Origin: Pseudomonas sp.
GTDB lineage: Bacteria; Pseudomonadota; Gammaproteobacteria; Pseudomonadales; Pseudomonadaceae
Length of the DNA stretch: 5,785 nucleotides
NCBI GenBank assembly: GCA_003525045.1
Contig: DQGF01000577.1
Span: 1,102-6,886 of the forward strand
Reading direction: 5' to 3'
The notes below the pieces were generated by a model. That model searched no databases and was not told where the DNA came from. It was given only the letters and a program-made list of their open reading frames with translations. Shown here piece by piece: positions 1 through 5,785 of this stretch (positions are counted from its first letter, which is position 1; each line of letters opens with the position of its first letter). The translations under genes and the position numbers were made by a program.

Positions 1-1192
1 TCTCGAACATGAAGGCCATGGTGTTGTCGATTTTCGCCGGAGCCAGCTCGGCGTTAATCGCCCTGGTGCAGGTCTCGCCGTCCGGGCCGTGGGCGCTCAT
101 GCAGCTGTGCAGCGACGCGCCGCCCGGCAGAAAGCCTTCGGCCTTGGCATCGTACTCGCCCTGGATCAGGCCCATGAATTCGTTCATCAGGTTGCGGTGG
201 AACCACGGTGGACGGAAGGTGTTCTCGGCCACCATCCAGCGTGGCGGGAAGATCACGAAATCGAGGTTGGCCAGGCCGTGCACGCTGGTGGGCGAAGTCA
301 GGACGGTGAAGATCGACGGATCCGGGTGATCGAAACTGACCGTGCCGATGGTGTTGAAGCGGCGCAGATCGTATTTGTACGGCACGTTATTACCGTGCCA
401 GGCGACCACATTCAGCGGCGAATGATCCAGCTCGCAACCCCACAACTCCCCAAGGAATTTCTGCACCAGGGTGGTCGGTTGCTTGAGGTTTTCGTAATGG
501 GCGACCGGGGTCAGGAAGTCCCGCGCATTGGCCAGGCCGTTGCTGCCGATCGGCCCCAGGTCCGGCAGGCGCAGCGGCGCGCCGTGGTTTTCGGCGATGT
601 AGCCGCGGGCTTGCGGGTCGAGCAGTTCGACGCGAAATTTCAGGCCGCGCGGCAACACGGCGATTTCCAGCGGTTGCAGATCCAGTACGCCGAGTTCGGT
701 GACGATGCGCAGACGGCCCAGTTGCGGCACCAGCAGCAGCTCGCCGTCGGCGTTGAAGAACACGCGTTCCATGGAGCGGTTGGCGCGGTAGCTGTAGATG
801 CTGATCCCGGCCGGTTTTTCCGCGCCCGAGTTGGCCGCCATGCTCACCAGCCCGTCGATGAAGTCAGTGGGCTCGCTCGGGATATCCAGCGGGTTCCAGC
901 GCAGGCGGTTGGGGGTCACTTCACCCAAGGGGCCGCCGGCCAGTTGCCGATCCAGTTTGACGAACGCCGGGTGGTTGGCCGACGGCTGAATGCGGTACAT
1001 CCAGGTGCGCCGCGCTTCGCTGCGGGCCATGGTGAACGCCGTGCCGGAGAACAATTCGGTGTAGAGGCCATACGGGGCTTTTTGCGGGGAGTTCTGGCCC
1101 ACGGGCAGTGCGCCGGGCAAGGCCTCGCTGCTGAATTCGTTGCCGAAGCCTGACTGATAAGCCAGCGCGGGCGCCGTTGAATCGAGGTCCAT
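1..1192 (-). CDS. hmgA: Homogentisate 1,2-dioxygenase, 3' end cut by window edge
   Basis: Cytosolic non-haem Fe(II) ring-cleaving dioxygenase that converts homogentisate plus O2 to 4-maleylacetoacetate, the central step of tyrosine and phenylalanine breakdown. I translated 397 codons from the ATG at 1192-1190. The N-terminus contains the family blocks SGFGNEF (residues 14-20) and [20 protein letters not shown] (25-44). The catalytic set is visible by analogy to the human and P. putida enzymes: the base His289 in [10 protein letters not shown], and the iron ligands His332 and Glu338 in [11 protein letters not shown] and His368 in AHGPDGETC. The frame is open to position 1. Pseudomonad HmgA is about 430-434 residues, so roughly 36 residues are missing on the left. 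The start is supported by AGGAGG (1202-1197) four bases upstream and by alignment with the family N-terminus. It is divergent from the IclR-type gene at 1358; fahA and maiA usually follow, outside this window. Identification is firm. Confidence 0.97.
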   Translation of the reverse strand, partial: MDLDSTAPALAYQSGFGNEFSSEALPGALPVGQNSPQKAPYGLYTELFSGTAFTMARSEARRTWMYRIQPSANHPAFVKLDRQLAGGPLGEVTPNRLRWNPLDIPSEPTDFIDGLVSMAANSGAEKPAGISIYSYRANRSMERVFFNADGELLLVPQLGRLRIVTELGVLDLQPLEIAVLPRGLKFRVELLDPQARGYIAENHGAPLRLPDLGPIGSNGLANARDFLTPVAHYENLKQPTTLVQKFLGELWGCELDHSPLNVVAWHGNNVPYKYDLRRFNTIGTVSFDHPDPSIFTVLTSPTSVHGLANLDFVIFPPRWMVAENTFRPPWFHRNLMNEFMGLIQGEYDAKAEGFLPGGASLHSCMSAHGPDGETCTRAINAELAPAKIDNTMAFMFE

Positions 1193-1196
1193 GGAG

Positions 1197-1202
1197 CCTC
1201 CT
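1197..1202 (-). promoter_or_regulatory. Shine-Dalgarno of hmgA
   Basis: On the minus strand a perfect AGGAGG lies four bases before the ATG at 1192. The spacing is slightly short, but the match to the anti-SD is complete and no other in-frame start nearby is as well placed. It fixes the hmgA start. Confidence 0.85.
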
Positions 1203-1269
1203 GAACAGAGAGTAGGCAGTGGCCTTTCGCTCGGTTGAAGAGGTCTTGGCACGCCCGGGTTATTTTTAT

Positions 1270-1296
1270 CGTAATTCAATTACGCATAACGTAATT
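1270..1296. promoter_or_regulatory. Probable HmgR operator: two overlapping palindromes
   Basis: Three copies of one 7-mer are seen: CGTAATT (1270-1276), AATTACG (1278-1284) and CGTAATT (1290-1296). Copies 1 and 2 form a perfect 15-bp palindrome with a single central C (1277). Copies 2 and 3 form a second perfect inverted repeat around a 5-base spacer, CATAA. Copies 1 and 3 are direct repeats 20 bp apart, about two helical turns. IclR-family dimers bind AT-rich palindromes of about this size, and HmgR of P. putida is known to act on a palindrome in the hmg promoter. The array directly upstream-abuts the -35 of the rightward promoter. It also covers the stretch just upstream of a weak -10-like GATAAA (1270-1265, minus) that could serve hmgA, which suits repression of hmgA and autoregulation. 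Binding by HmgR is inferred. Confidence 0.75.
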
Positions 1297-1324
1297 TGAT
1301 TGAGAATGACCGTCAAGCTATAAA
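1296..1324 (+). promoter_or_regulatory. Sigma70-like promoter for the IclR-type gene
   Basis: The -35 TTGATT (1296-1301, 4 of 6 consensus bases) and the -10 TATAAA (1319-1324, 5 of 6) are separated by exactly 17 bp. The predicted transcription start is near 1331, giving a leader of about 27 bases before the ATG at 1358. The -35 shares its first base with the last operator repeat, so a protein bound there could affect RNA polymerase access. The call rests on consensus matching only. Confidence 0.6.
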
Positions 1325-1357
1325 GACGCCCATTCGTCCCGGGATCACACCACTTCC

Positions 1358-2149
1358 ATGGAAAAGCCTGACAGCAACGGTAAACAGAAAGTCCGCTCGG
1401 CCGAGGTCGGCACCGACATCCTCAAGGCTTTGGCCGAGTTGTCGCCATCGACCTCGCTGTCGCGTCTGGCCGAACACGTGCAGATGCCGGCGAGCAAGGT
1501 TCATCGCTATCTGCAGGCTTTGATCGCCAGCGGATTTGCCGAGCAGAACACCACCACCAACCATTACGGCCTGGGTCGCGAAGCCTTGCGCGTGGGGCTG
1601 GCCGCCCTCAACAGCATGGACGTGCTGAAAGTCGCCGCCCTGCCCTTGGCCGAGCTGCGCGATGAACTCAACGAAACCTGTTTTCTGGCGGTGTGGGGCA
1701 ATCAGGGCGCGACCGTGGTGCATATCGAGCCGGCGGTGCGCGCGGTGACGGTGGTGACGCAATTGGGCTCGGTGCTGCCATTGCTCAGCTCATCGACCGG
1801 GCTGGTGTTCGGCGCTTACCTGCCCAAGCGCGAAACCGTGGATCTGCGCGAGCAGGAACTGCAAAACGACAGCGCTCACGCCCTCGCCGACGATCAGACC
1901 TATGAAACCCTGTTCGGGCAGATCCGTGACCGCGGCTTGCATCATGTGCACGGTTTGCTGATGCCCGGGGTCGATGCGTTGTCGGCACCGGTGCTCAACG
2001 CCGTCGGGCACGTGGCGGCGGTGATCACTATTGTCGGCCCGGCCTCCTTGTTTCATGCCGACGAAAACGGCCCGGCGGCACAGCGGTTGCTGGCGGCGAC
2101 GCGGGCCGTGAGCTGGCGCATGGGCTATGAGTCGCCCGCCCTCAAATAA
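1358..2149 (+). CDS. hmgR: IclR-family transcriptional regulator, probable homogentisate-responsive repressor HmgR
   Basis: The protein has 263 residues, typical of IclR regulators (about 240-280). Residues 11-75 form the winged helix-turn-helix, with IclR-like segments ILKALAEL (21-28), SLSRLAEHVQMPASKVHRYL (33-52, including the recognition helix) and the wing HYGLGREALRVG (69-80). The rest is the GAF-like effector domain: LGSVLPLLSSSTGLVFGAYL (136-155) corresponds to the family ligand-pocket loop, and MPGVDALSAPVLNAVGHVAA (202-221) to its conserved Ala-Pro-Val block. In P. putida the IclR gene divergent from hmgA is HmgR, a repressor relieved by homogentisate; the same position and family argue for that role here, and ligand identity is inferred. 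The ATG at 1358 gives the family N-terminus, but no strong Shine-Dalgarno precedes it (only GGGA about 13 bases upstream). The last 8 bases overlap the convergent gene's end. Confidence 0.88.
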   Translation: MEKPDSNGKQKVRSAEVGTDILKALAELSPSTSLSRLAEHVQMPASKVHRYLQALIASGFAEQNTTTNHYGLGREALRVGLAALNSMDVLKVAALPLAELRDELNETCFLAVWGNQGATVVHIEPAVRAVTVVTQLGSVLPLLSSSTGLVFGAYLPKRETVDLREQELQNDSAHALADDQTYETLFGQIRDRGLHHVHGLLMPGVDALSAPVLNAVGHVAAVITIVGPASLFHADENGPAAQRLLAATRAVSWRMGYESPALK

Positions 2150-4697
2150 TAATCCCCAATACTTTCGCTCTGGCCACCGCTTGAGTTCTACGTTCCACCC
2201 CCAACTTGCCATTGATGCGGCGCGCATGGGTTTTCACCGTATGCAACGAGATGAATAACAGATCGGCAATTTGCTGGTTCGAGTTGCCCTGTGCCACCAA
2301 CGTGAGCACTTCGATTTCACGTTGACTCAGTCTATTCTGGGCGGCGGCCATCACTTCAGGATCATTACCCGGCTCGGCCCGCCCGAGGGCCTGCGGCAAC
2401 CGTGGCTGGCGCAACTGCAGATCGCGCAAGGCCTGTTGCAGGTTACAACGCTCGACCAGGGCCAAGCCTTCCTGCAACGATTGCCGGGCACCTGTCGGGT
2501 TGTCGGTCAGCCAGGCGACTTCAGCCAGCGCCAAGTGCAATTGCGCTTGCAGCCCCAACATCCCCCGTTGCCTGGCCCACTGCAATTGTGTCTCAAGCCG
2601 GGCCAAAGGCATGTGCGCCTGTCCCAGATAAACCTCGGTCAGTACCAGCAGATATTCCAGGCCCGCAAGCAGCTCCAGCGTCGCCGGTGGGGACTGACGT
2701 GCGTGGGGCCCGTGATAGTGGCGCAGCACTCGGGTCAGGGCTTCATGAGCCAATTCCGCCCGTCCCTGCTGTAGCCAGAAATGGCAGCTCATTTGCAGCA
2801 GAACACTGCGGTACACCGTGTCTGGAATCCGCCGTTGTTGCATCAACCGTTCGGCGTCACGCAGCAGGACGAAAGCTTGAGCGTAATCGAGCCGATTGGC
2901 CGCCAATTGTGCCAGGCCGAGGAACCCATACAGCGCTCGTTTATCCTGGTTGCGCAGGCAGATCTGCAGGCCGGTCTCGAAATACGCCGCCGCCTGCATA
3001 TCCCGGCCCTGACTCAAGCTCAGACGCCCACGACGCAGGGCAATCCGTCCCAGCAAGGGCTCGGCGAGCGGCTGCTGCCGGGTGAGCAGGCCGTACATGT
3101 TGGCGAGCAAGTGCTCGGCTCTGCCGCACGCTCCCCGTTGCTCGAGTAACTGGGCGTGATCGAGCTCCAACAGACCTTCAAACACCAGCGAGCCTTGCGC
3201 CCGGGCCAAGCACAACGCCTCTCGGTTAAGCGCCTGTGCGACCTCAAGTTCGCCCCGGACCAGGGCCTGTTGCGTCAAACCGGACAGGCACATCAGCCGG
3301 ACGGGCCAGAACTCCGGACCCAATTCGCTGAGCGCCTCGAGAAAGTGTGCCCGTGAAGCGTCCATGCGCCCCTGCAAATGCAACAACCAACCTTGTTGCG
3401 CCTGCCAGCGGGCGATCAATTGCCGTTGCAGGAACGCCGACGGCTGGGGATTGAAACGGGACAAATGTTCGATGCATTCACCCGCCTGCTCAAAGCGTCC
3501 GGCAAACAACAAGGCCGCGGTGATCAGCCCGACCAATTGTGGCGAGCCGAGCATCAGTTCCTCACCTTGCTGCTCGTGCAATCGCAACAGCAGCACCACG
3601 GTCTGCTCTTCGAACAGATGCTCGAAACTGAAATGCTGCAACAGGCTGACAGCGACCTCGAACTCTTCGGCCAGCAAGGCCTGTTCGAACGCGGCCTTCC
3701 AGTCCAGTTCGGCAGCGAACCACTGACAGGCACGCCGATGCCAGGAGCGCCCGGCCGGCCATTGCTCGTCGCGCATCAACCGGGTCAGGGGAGCGAAAAT
3801 CTGCAGCCAGTCTGTCGAGTCTTGCCAGGGCTCGATGAAGCAGCCCAATGCCTGCAACGCGCTCAAGCATTGAGCGCCCTCGCCCGCGCCAAACAGGTGA
3901 TCGCAGAGCCGGGCATTGAAGCGTGGCAAGTGGGCCAGCACCCGCCAGGCTTCAGCAAGCTCCGGGTTCAGGCTGGCGAAGAGCTCATGCTCAAGGTAAT
4001 CGTGCAGCGTGTCCGGCCGACCGTGGAGTATGTCGCTGCGTGACCAGTCGCATTTTTGCAGCAGCGCAATCCGTACGCCGGCGCACCAGCCACCACTGCG
4101 CTGGAAAATCCTCTCGGCACCTTTCGCGGCCTGGGCCGGCTCCAGGTGATGCAATAGTTTTTCAATTTCAGCGGGATTGAATGCCAGCGTGGAGCGCTCG
4201 CAATCGTACAGTTCGTCATCCAGTAGCAGGCGTGGCCAATTGCATTGCGGACGGCGCCGACCACTCAGCCACCAGGTGACCATCGGGCTGCTGACGGCCA
4301 GCAAGCGGTCGAGTAACAGATCCAGCTCCGTGTGGGGAGAACGGCAGTAGTCATCGAGAAACAGCCAGGTCGCTGACTGTAACCGGGCCAGATATTCCAG
4401 CAACGCGGGCTCATCCGCTGATGGCAGCCCCAGGGTTTGCGCCAGGCGCTGGCGAAAATCGACCACACTGATCGGCTCCCCCGCCATCGGCAGCCAATGG
4501 ACCTGACACTGCGCGGGCGCGTGCATCAGACATTCGACAAGCAGCGCACTCTTGCCACTACCCGCAGGGGCGCAGAGCAATCTCACGCGTGCCGTCGATG
4601 CCAGCAACGGTTCGATCAACCGGCCGCGCGACAGGTGGTGGCAAGACAAACGGGGCAGGAGTCCAGGACGGTCCAGACACAGCGTCATGGCAGTCAT
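2142..4697 (-). CDS. MalT/LuxR-type large ATP-binding transcriptional regulator (STAND-like)
   Basis: The protein has 851 residues, comparable with MalT (about 900), and the MalT (LAL/STAND) architecture. The N-terminal P-loop domain has Walker A APAGSGKS (43-50, Lys49) and Walker B WLFLDD (111-116), followed by LSGRRRP (144-150) at the position of the sensor arginine. A long helical region of TPR-like or Leu/Ala-rich repeats covers roughly residues 330-760 and would hold the signal-binding site. The C-terminus is a LuxR helix-turn-helix: LSQREIEVLTLVAQG (790-804), then NQQIADLLFISLHTVKTHAR (807-826) and KLGV (831-834). Proteins of this class are cytosolic, ATP-dependent activators that oligomerise on binding an inducer; the inducer is unknown here. 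The gene lies 141 bases downstream of the DUF1329 gene on the same strand, separated by a terminator-like hairpin. That fits a pathway-specific regulator of that locus rather than of hmgA. The start at 4697 is preferred over Met4 (4688) because AAGG lies upstream. Confidence 0.93.
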   Translation of the reverse strand: MTAMTLCLDRPGLLPRLSCHHLSRGRLIEPLLASTARVRLLCAPAGSGKSALLVECLMHAPAQCQVHWLPMAGEPISVVDFRQRLAQTLGLPSADEPALLEYLARLQSATWLFLDDYCRSPHTELDLLLDRLLAVSSPMVTWWLSGRRRPQCNWPRLLLDDELYDCERSTLAFNPAEIEKLLHHLEPAQAAKGAERIFQRSGGWCAGVRIALLQKCDWSRSDILHGRPDTLHDYLEHELFASLNPELAEAWRVLAHLPRFNARLCDHLFGAGEGAQCLSALQALGCFIEPWQDSTDWLQIFAPLTRLMRDEQWPAGRSWHRRACQWFAAELDWKAAFEQALLAEEFEVAVSLLQHFSFEHLFEEQTVVLLLRLHEQQGEELMLGSPQLVGLITAALLFAGRFEQAGECIEHLSRFNPQPSAFLQRQLIARWQAQQGWLLHLQGRMDASRAHFLEALSELGPEFWPVRLMCLSGLTQQALVRGELEVAQALNREALCLARAQGSLVFEGLLELDHAQLLEQRGACGRAEHLLANMYGLLTRQQPLAEPLLGRIALRRGRLSLSQGRDMQAAAYFETGLQICLRNQDKRALYGFLGLAQLAANRLDYAQAFVLLRDAERLMQQRRIPDTVYRSVLLQMSCHFWLQQGRAELAHEALTRVLRHYHGPHARQSPPATLELLAGLEYLLVLTEVYLGQAHMPLARLETQLQWARQRGMLGLQAQLHLALAEVAWLTDNPTGARQSLQEGLALVERCNLQQALRDLQLRQPRLPQALGRAEPGNDPEVMAAAQNRLSQREIEVLTLVAQGNSNQQIADLLFISLHTVKTHARRINGKLGVERRTQAVARAKVLGIII

Positions 4698-4700
4698 AGT

Positions 4701-4730
4701 GGTGCGCCTTTTTATAATTGTGGCGCCACC
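4701..4730 (-). promoter_or_regulatory. Start region of the MalT-like gene: -10-like box, SD and possible hairpin
   Basis: On the minus strand this segment contains TATAAA (4716-4711), a good -10 but without a recognisable -35 (17 bp upstream reads GAGGGC). AAGG (4710-4707) lies 9 bases before the ATG at 4697 and is the only plausible Shine-Dalgarno. GGTGGCGCC (4730-4722) can pair with GGCGCACC (4708-4701): 8 base pairs with one bulged G around a 13-base A/T-rich loop, burying the GG of the SD. If TATAAA is the -10, transcription would start near 4704, after the SD, so both readings cannot hold for the same transcript. The perfect 10-bp palindrome GTGGCGCCAC (4720-4729) overlaps the hairpin. 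Confidence 0.35.
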
Positions 4731-4750
4731 CTAGCCCTCTCTCGACGGCT

Positions 4751-4770
4751 TGTTGAAGAAGTATTCAACA
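4751..4770. repeat. 20-bp inverted repeat upstream of the MalT-like gene, candidate operator
   Basis: TGTTGAA (4751-4757) and TTCAACA (4764-4770) are perfect 7-bp inverted arms around a 6-base spacer, GAAGTA. The centre lies about 63 bp upstream of the ATG at 4697 and roughly 35 bp beyond the expected -35 zone, where an activator of a promoter lacking a -35 could sit. The binding protein is not identifiable from sequence; the MalT-like regulator itself is one candidate. It could also be a chance repeat. Confidence 0.4.
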
Positions 4771-4788
4771 CACTGATCGGCACCTATA

Positions 4789-4816
4789 AAGAAGGTGACC
4801 ACGAGGTCACCTTCTT
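4789..4816 (-). terminator. Rho-independent-type terminator after the DUF1329 gene
   Basis: A perfect 12-bp stem, AAGAAGGTGACC (4789-4800) with GGTCACCTTCTT (4805-4816), closes a 4-base loop. It begins 22 bases past the DUF1329 stop codon. Read on the minus strand, the stem's descending arm ends in CTTCTT and continues TATA, a modest T-rich tail; on the plus strand the hairpin is followed by GTGTAGG, which is not T-rich. It should therefore end the leftward DUF1329 transcript, separating it from the regulator gene. The tail is weak, so termination may be incomplete. Confidence 0.7.
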
Positions 4817-4838
4817 GTGTAGGAGCCTGTAGGACCGA

Positions 4839-5783
4839 TTACCTCACCCCTGTACTCCGCAAGGCTGCCGGCGTGTAGTCCCCGGCTTTGGCCTCGACGT
4901 TGAATTCGAAGCTGCGTTTCTCCTCGTTCTTCATTCCCAGGGCAATGTAGCGACCGGCAATGAGGTCATACAGCGCTTCAACGGTATAGGCCGGAACCTG
5001 GTGATCGTAGTAAAACTGCGCATGCCCTTCGGCGACGCGCCAGAGCTGGCCGCGACCGTCGTAGTGATCGGCCAGCGCCACCTGCCAACTGTCTTCGTCG
5101 ATGTACATGTGACGCTTGGCGTACACATGCCGCTCATTCGGCTTGACCGTGGCGACGATCTCCCAGACCCGGTGCAACTCATACCGGGTCAGGTCCTGAT
5201 TGATGTGCCCGGCCTGGATCACGTCGGTGTACTTGAGGTTGGGCGAGTCGAGTTTGTAGCTGTTGTACGGGATGTACATTTCTTTCTTGCCGACCAGCTT
5301 CCAGTCGTAGCGATCCGGCGCGCCGGAAAACATGTCGAAGTTGTCGGTGGTACGCAGCCCGTCGGACGAGGTGCCGACGCCGTCATAGGCAACTTGCGGC
5401 GCACGTCGCACGCGGCGCTGACCGGCGTTGTAGATCCAGGCCTTGCGCGGTTCCTTGACCTGATCGAGGGTCTCGTGCACCAGCAACACATTGCCCGCCA
5501 GCCGCGCCGGCGCGGTGACTTCCTGCTTGAAATAGTTGAGCACGTTCTCCTCGCTGCCCGGTTTCAAATCCCCCAGCAGCGAGGGCACGGCCACCTCGTC
5601 CTTGAAGCGGATGACCGTGAAATCACCATTGGACTGCGGTGTTGCCTGGGTGATGGTGCGGCGCAGGTTGCCACCGTGATAACGGGTGACGTGATTCCAG
5701 ATCACCTCGACGCCGTTCTTTGGAATCGGAAAGGCGTAATAACGATTGCCGGTGAAATTGGCCAAGCCGTTACCGTCGTTGAT
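4839..5783 (-). CDS. DUF1329-family envelope protein, N-terminus cut by window edge
   Basis: This is the C-terminal 314 residues of an open frame running past the right edge. No methionine start is credible inside the window, and the first visible residues, INDGNGLANFTGNRYYAFPI, are internal family sequence. DUF1329 proteins are about 450 residues, usually with a signal peptide, and are thought to have a LolA/LolB-like fold at the outer membrane, so about 130-140 residues should be missing. Visible features fitting the family are FPIPKNGVEVIWNHVTRY near the left of the fragment, RKAWIYNAGQRRVRRAP and PYDSYKL-like PYNSYKLDSP in the middle, YELHRVWEIVATVKPNERHV, YIDEDSWQVALADHYDGRGQ, and the end FEFNVEAKAGDYTPAALR. 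The sequence is aromatic-rich. In pseudomonads such genes typically sit beside a DUF1302 gene and a LuxR/MalT-type regulator; the regulator is the next gene leftward here. Function is not established. From memory, fitness screens associate such pairs with fatty or ester-type substrates. Confidence 0.9.
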   Translation of the reverse strand: MNDGNGLANFTGNRYYAFPIPKNGVEVIWNHVTRYHGGNLRRTITQATPQSNGDFTVIRFKDEVAVPSLLGDLKPGSEENVLNYFKQEVTAPARLAGNVLLVHETLDQVKEPRKAWIYNAGQRRVRRAPQVAYDGVGTSSDGLRTTDNFDMFSGAPDRYDWKLVGKKEMYIPYNSYKLDSPNLKYTDVIQAGHINQDLTRYELHRVWEIVATVKPNERHVYAKRHMYIDEDSWQVALADHYDGRGQLWRVAEGHAQFYYDHQVPAYTVEALYDLIAGRYIALGMKNEEKRSFEFNVEAKAGDYTPAALRSTGVR

Positions 5784-5785
5784 CG

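Noticed and set aside
89..1153. Long plus-strand open frame of 354 codons opposite hmgA
   Set aside because: It is antisense to a firmly identified dioxygenase; the GC-rich codon bias of hmgA removes stops from this frame. The product is low-complexity (rich in Gln, Arg, Val, Ala) and no domain is recognisable.
1306..1323. Five-codon upstream reading frame before hmgR (ATG to TAA)
   Set aside because: It lies upstream of the predicted transcription start and runs into the -10 box, so it is probably never in the mRNA.
1313..1762. Minus-strand open frame overlapping the start of hmgR and its leader
   Set aside because: His/Gly/Gln-rich antisense shadow of the winged-helix coding sequence; no credible start signal.
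3378..4043. Plus-strand open frame of 221 codons, and several shorter ones, opposite the MalT-like gene
   Set aside because: They lie wholly inside the regulator's coding sequence, overlap one another in different frames, are Gln- and Arg-rich and have no family-like motifs.
4789..4816. Terminator for a rightward transcript
   Set aside because: No rightward gene lies upstream and the plus-strand flank GTGTAGG lacks a T run; the leftward reading fits better.
4437..4832. Plus-strand open frame covering the intergenic region between the MalT-like and DUF1329 genes
   Set aside because: Most of it is antisense to the P-loop domain, it reads through a palindrome and a terminator hairpin, and it resembles no family.
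5763..5765. TTG as a start codon for the DUF1329 gene
   Set aside because: The frame is open to the window edge, and the codons upstream of it (INDGNG) continue conserved family sequence, so this is an internal leucine.

Overview
The window looks like a chromosomal segment from a Pseudomonas of the fluorescens/putida lineage. The left-hand gene is a close match to pseudomonad homogentisate 1,2-dioxygenase (HmgA), the base composition is uniformly GC-rich with strongly GC-ending codons, and the hmgA-IclR divergent arrangement is the one known for tyrosine/phenylalanine catabolism in pseudomonads. There are four protein-coding genes, two of them cut by the window edges. I see no tRNA, rRNA, mobile element, CRISPR array or foreign-looking base composition.

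Layout. Positions 1-1192 (minus) carry hmgA without its last ~36 codons. Positions 1193-1357 are an AT-rich divergent control region. It holds three copies of the 7-mer CGTAATT/AATTACG, forming two overlapping palindromes, and a good sigma70-like promoter for the rightward gene. Positions 1358-2149 (plus) encode an IclR-family regulator, very probably HmgR. Its last 8 bases overlap the end of a convergent gene at 2142-4697 (minus), which encodes an 851-residue MalT/LuxR-type ATPase regulator (P-loop domain, long helical repeat region, C-terminal LuxR helix-turn-helix). Positions 4698-4838 contain short palindromes and a 12-bp terminator-like hairpin. Positions 4839-5783 (minus) hold the C-terminal 314 residues of a DUF1329-family envelope protein whose N-terminus lies beyond the right edge.

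Two functional units meet here. The left unit is homogentisate catabolism: HmgA opens the ring of homogentisate to maleylacetoacetate, and the divergent IclR protein probably represses it until homogentisate accumulates; fahA and maiA would be expected beyond the left edge. The right unit resembles the recurring pseudomonad set of a LuxR/MalT-like regulator with DUF1329 and (usually) DUF1302 proteins. From memory this set has been linked to use of fatty or ester-type substrates at the envelope, but its biochemistry is poorly defined. The least understood part of the window is this regulator, its unusual start region and its probable control of the DUF1329 operon. The two units abut with an 8-bp tail-to-tail gene overlap and no terminator hairpin between them.
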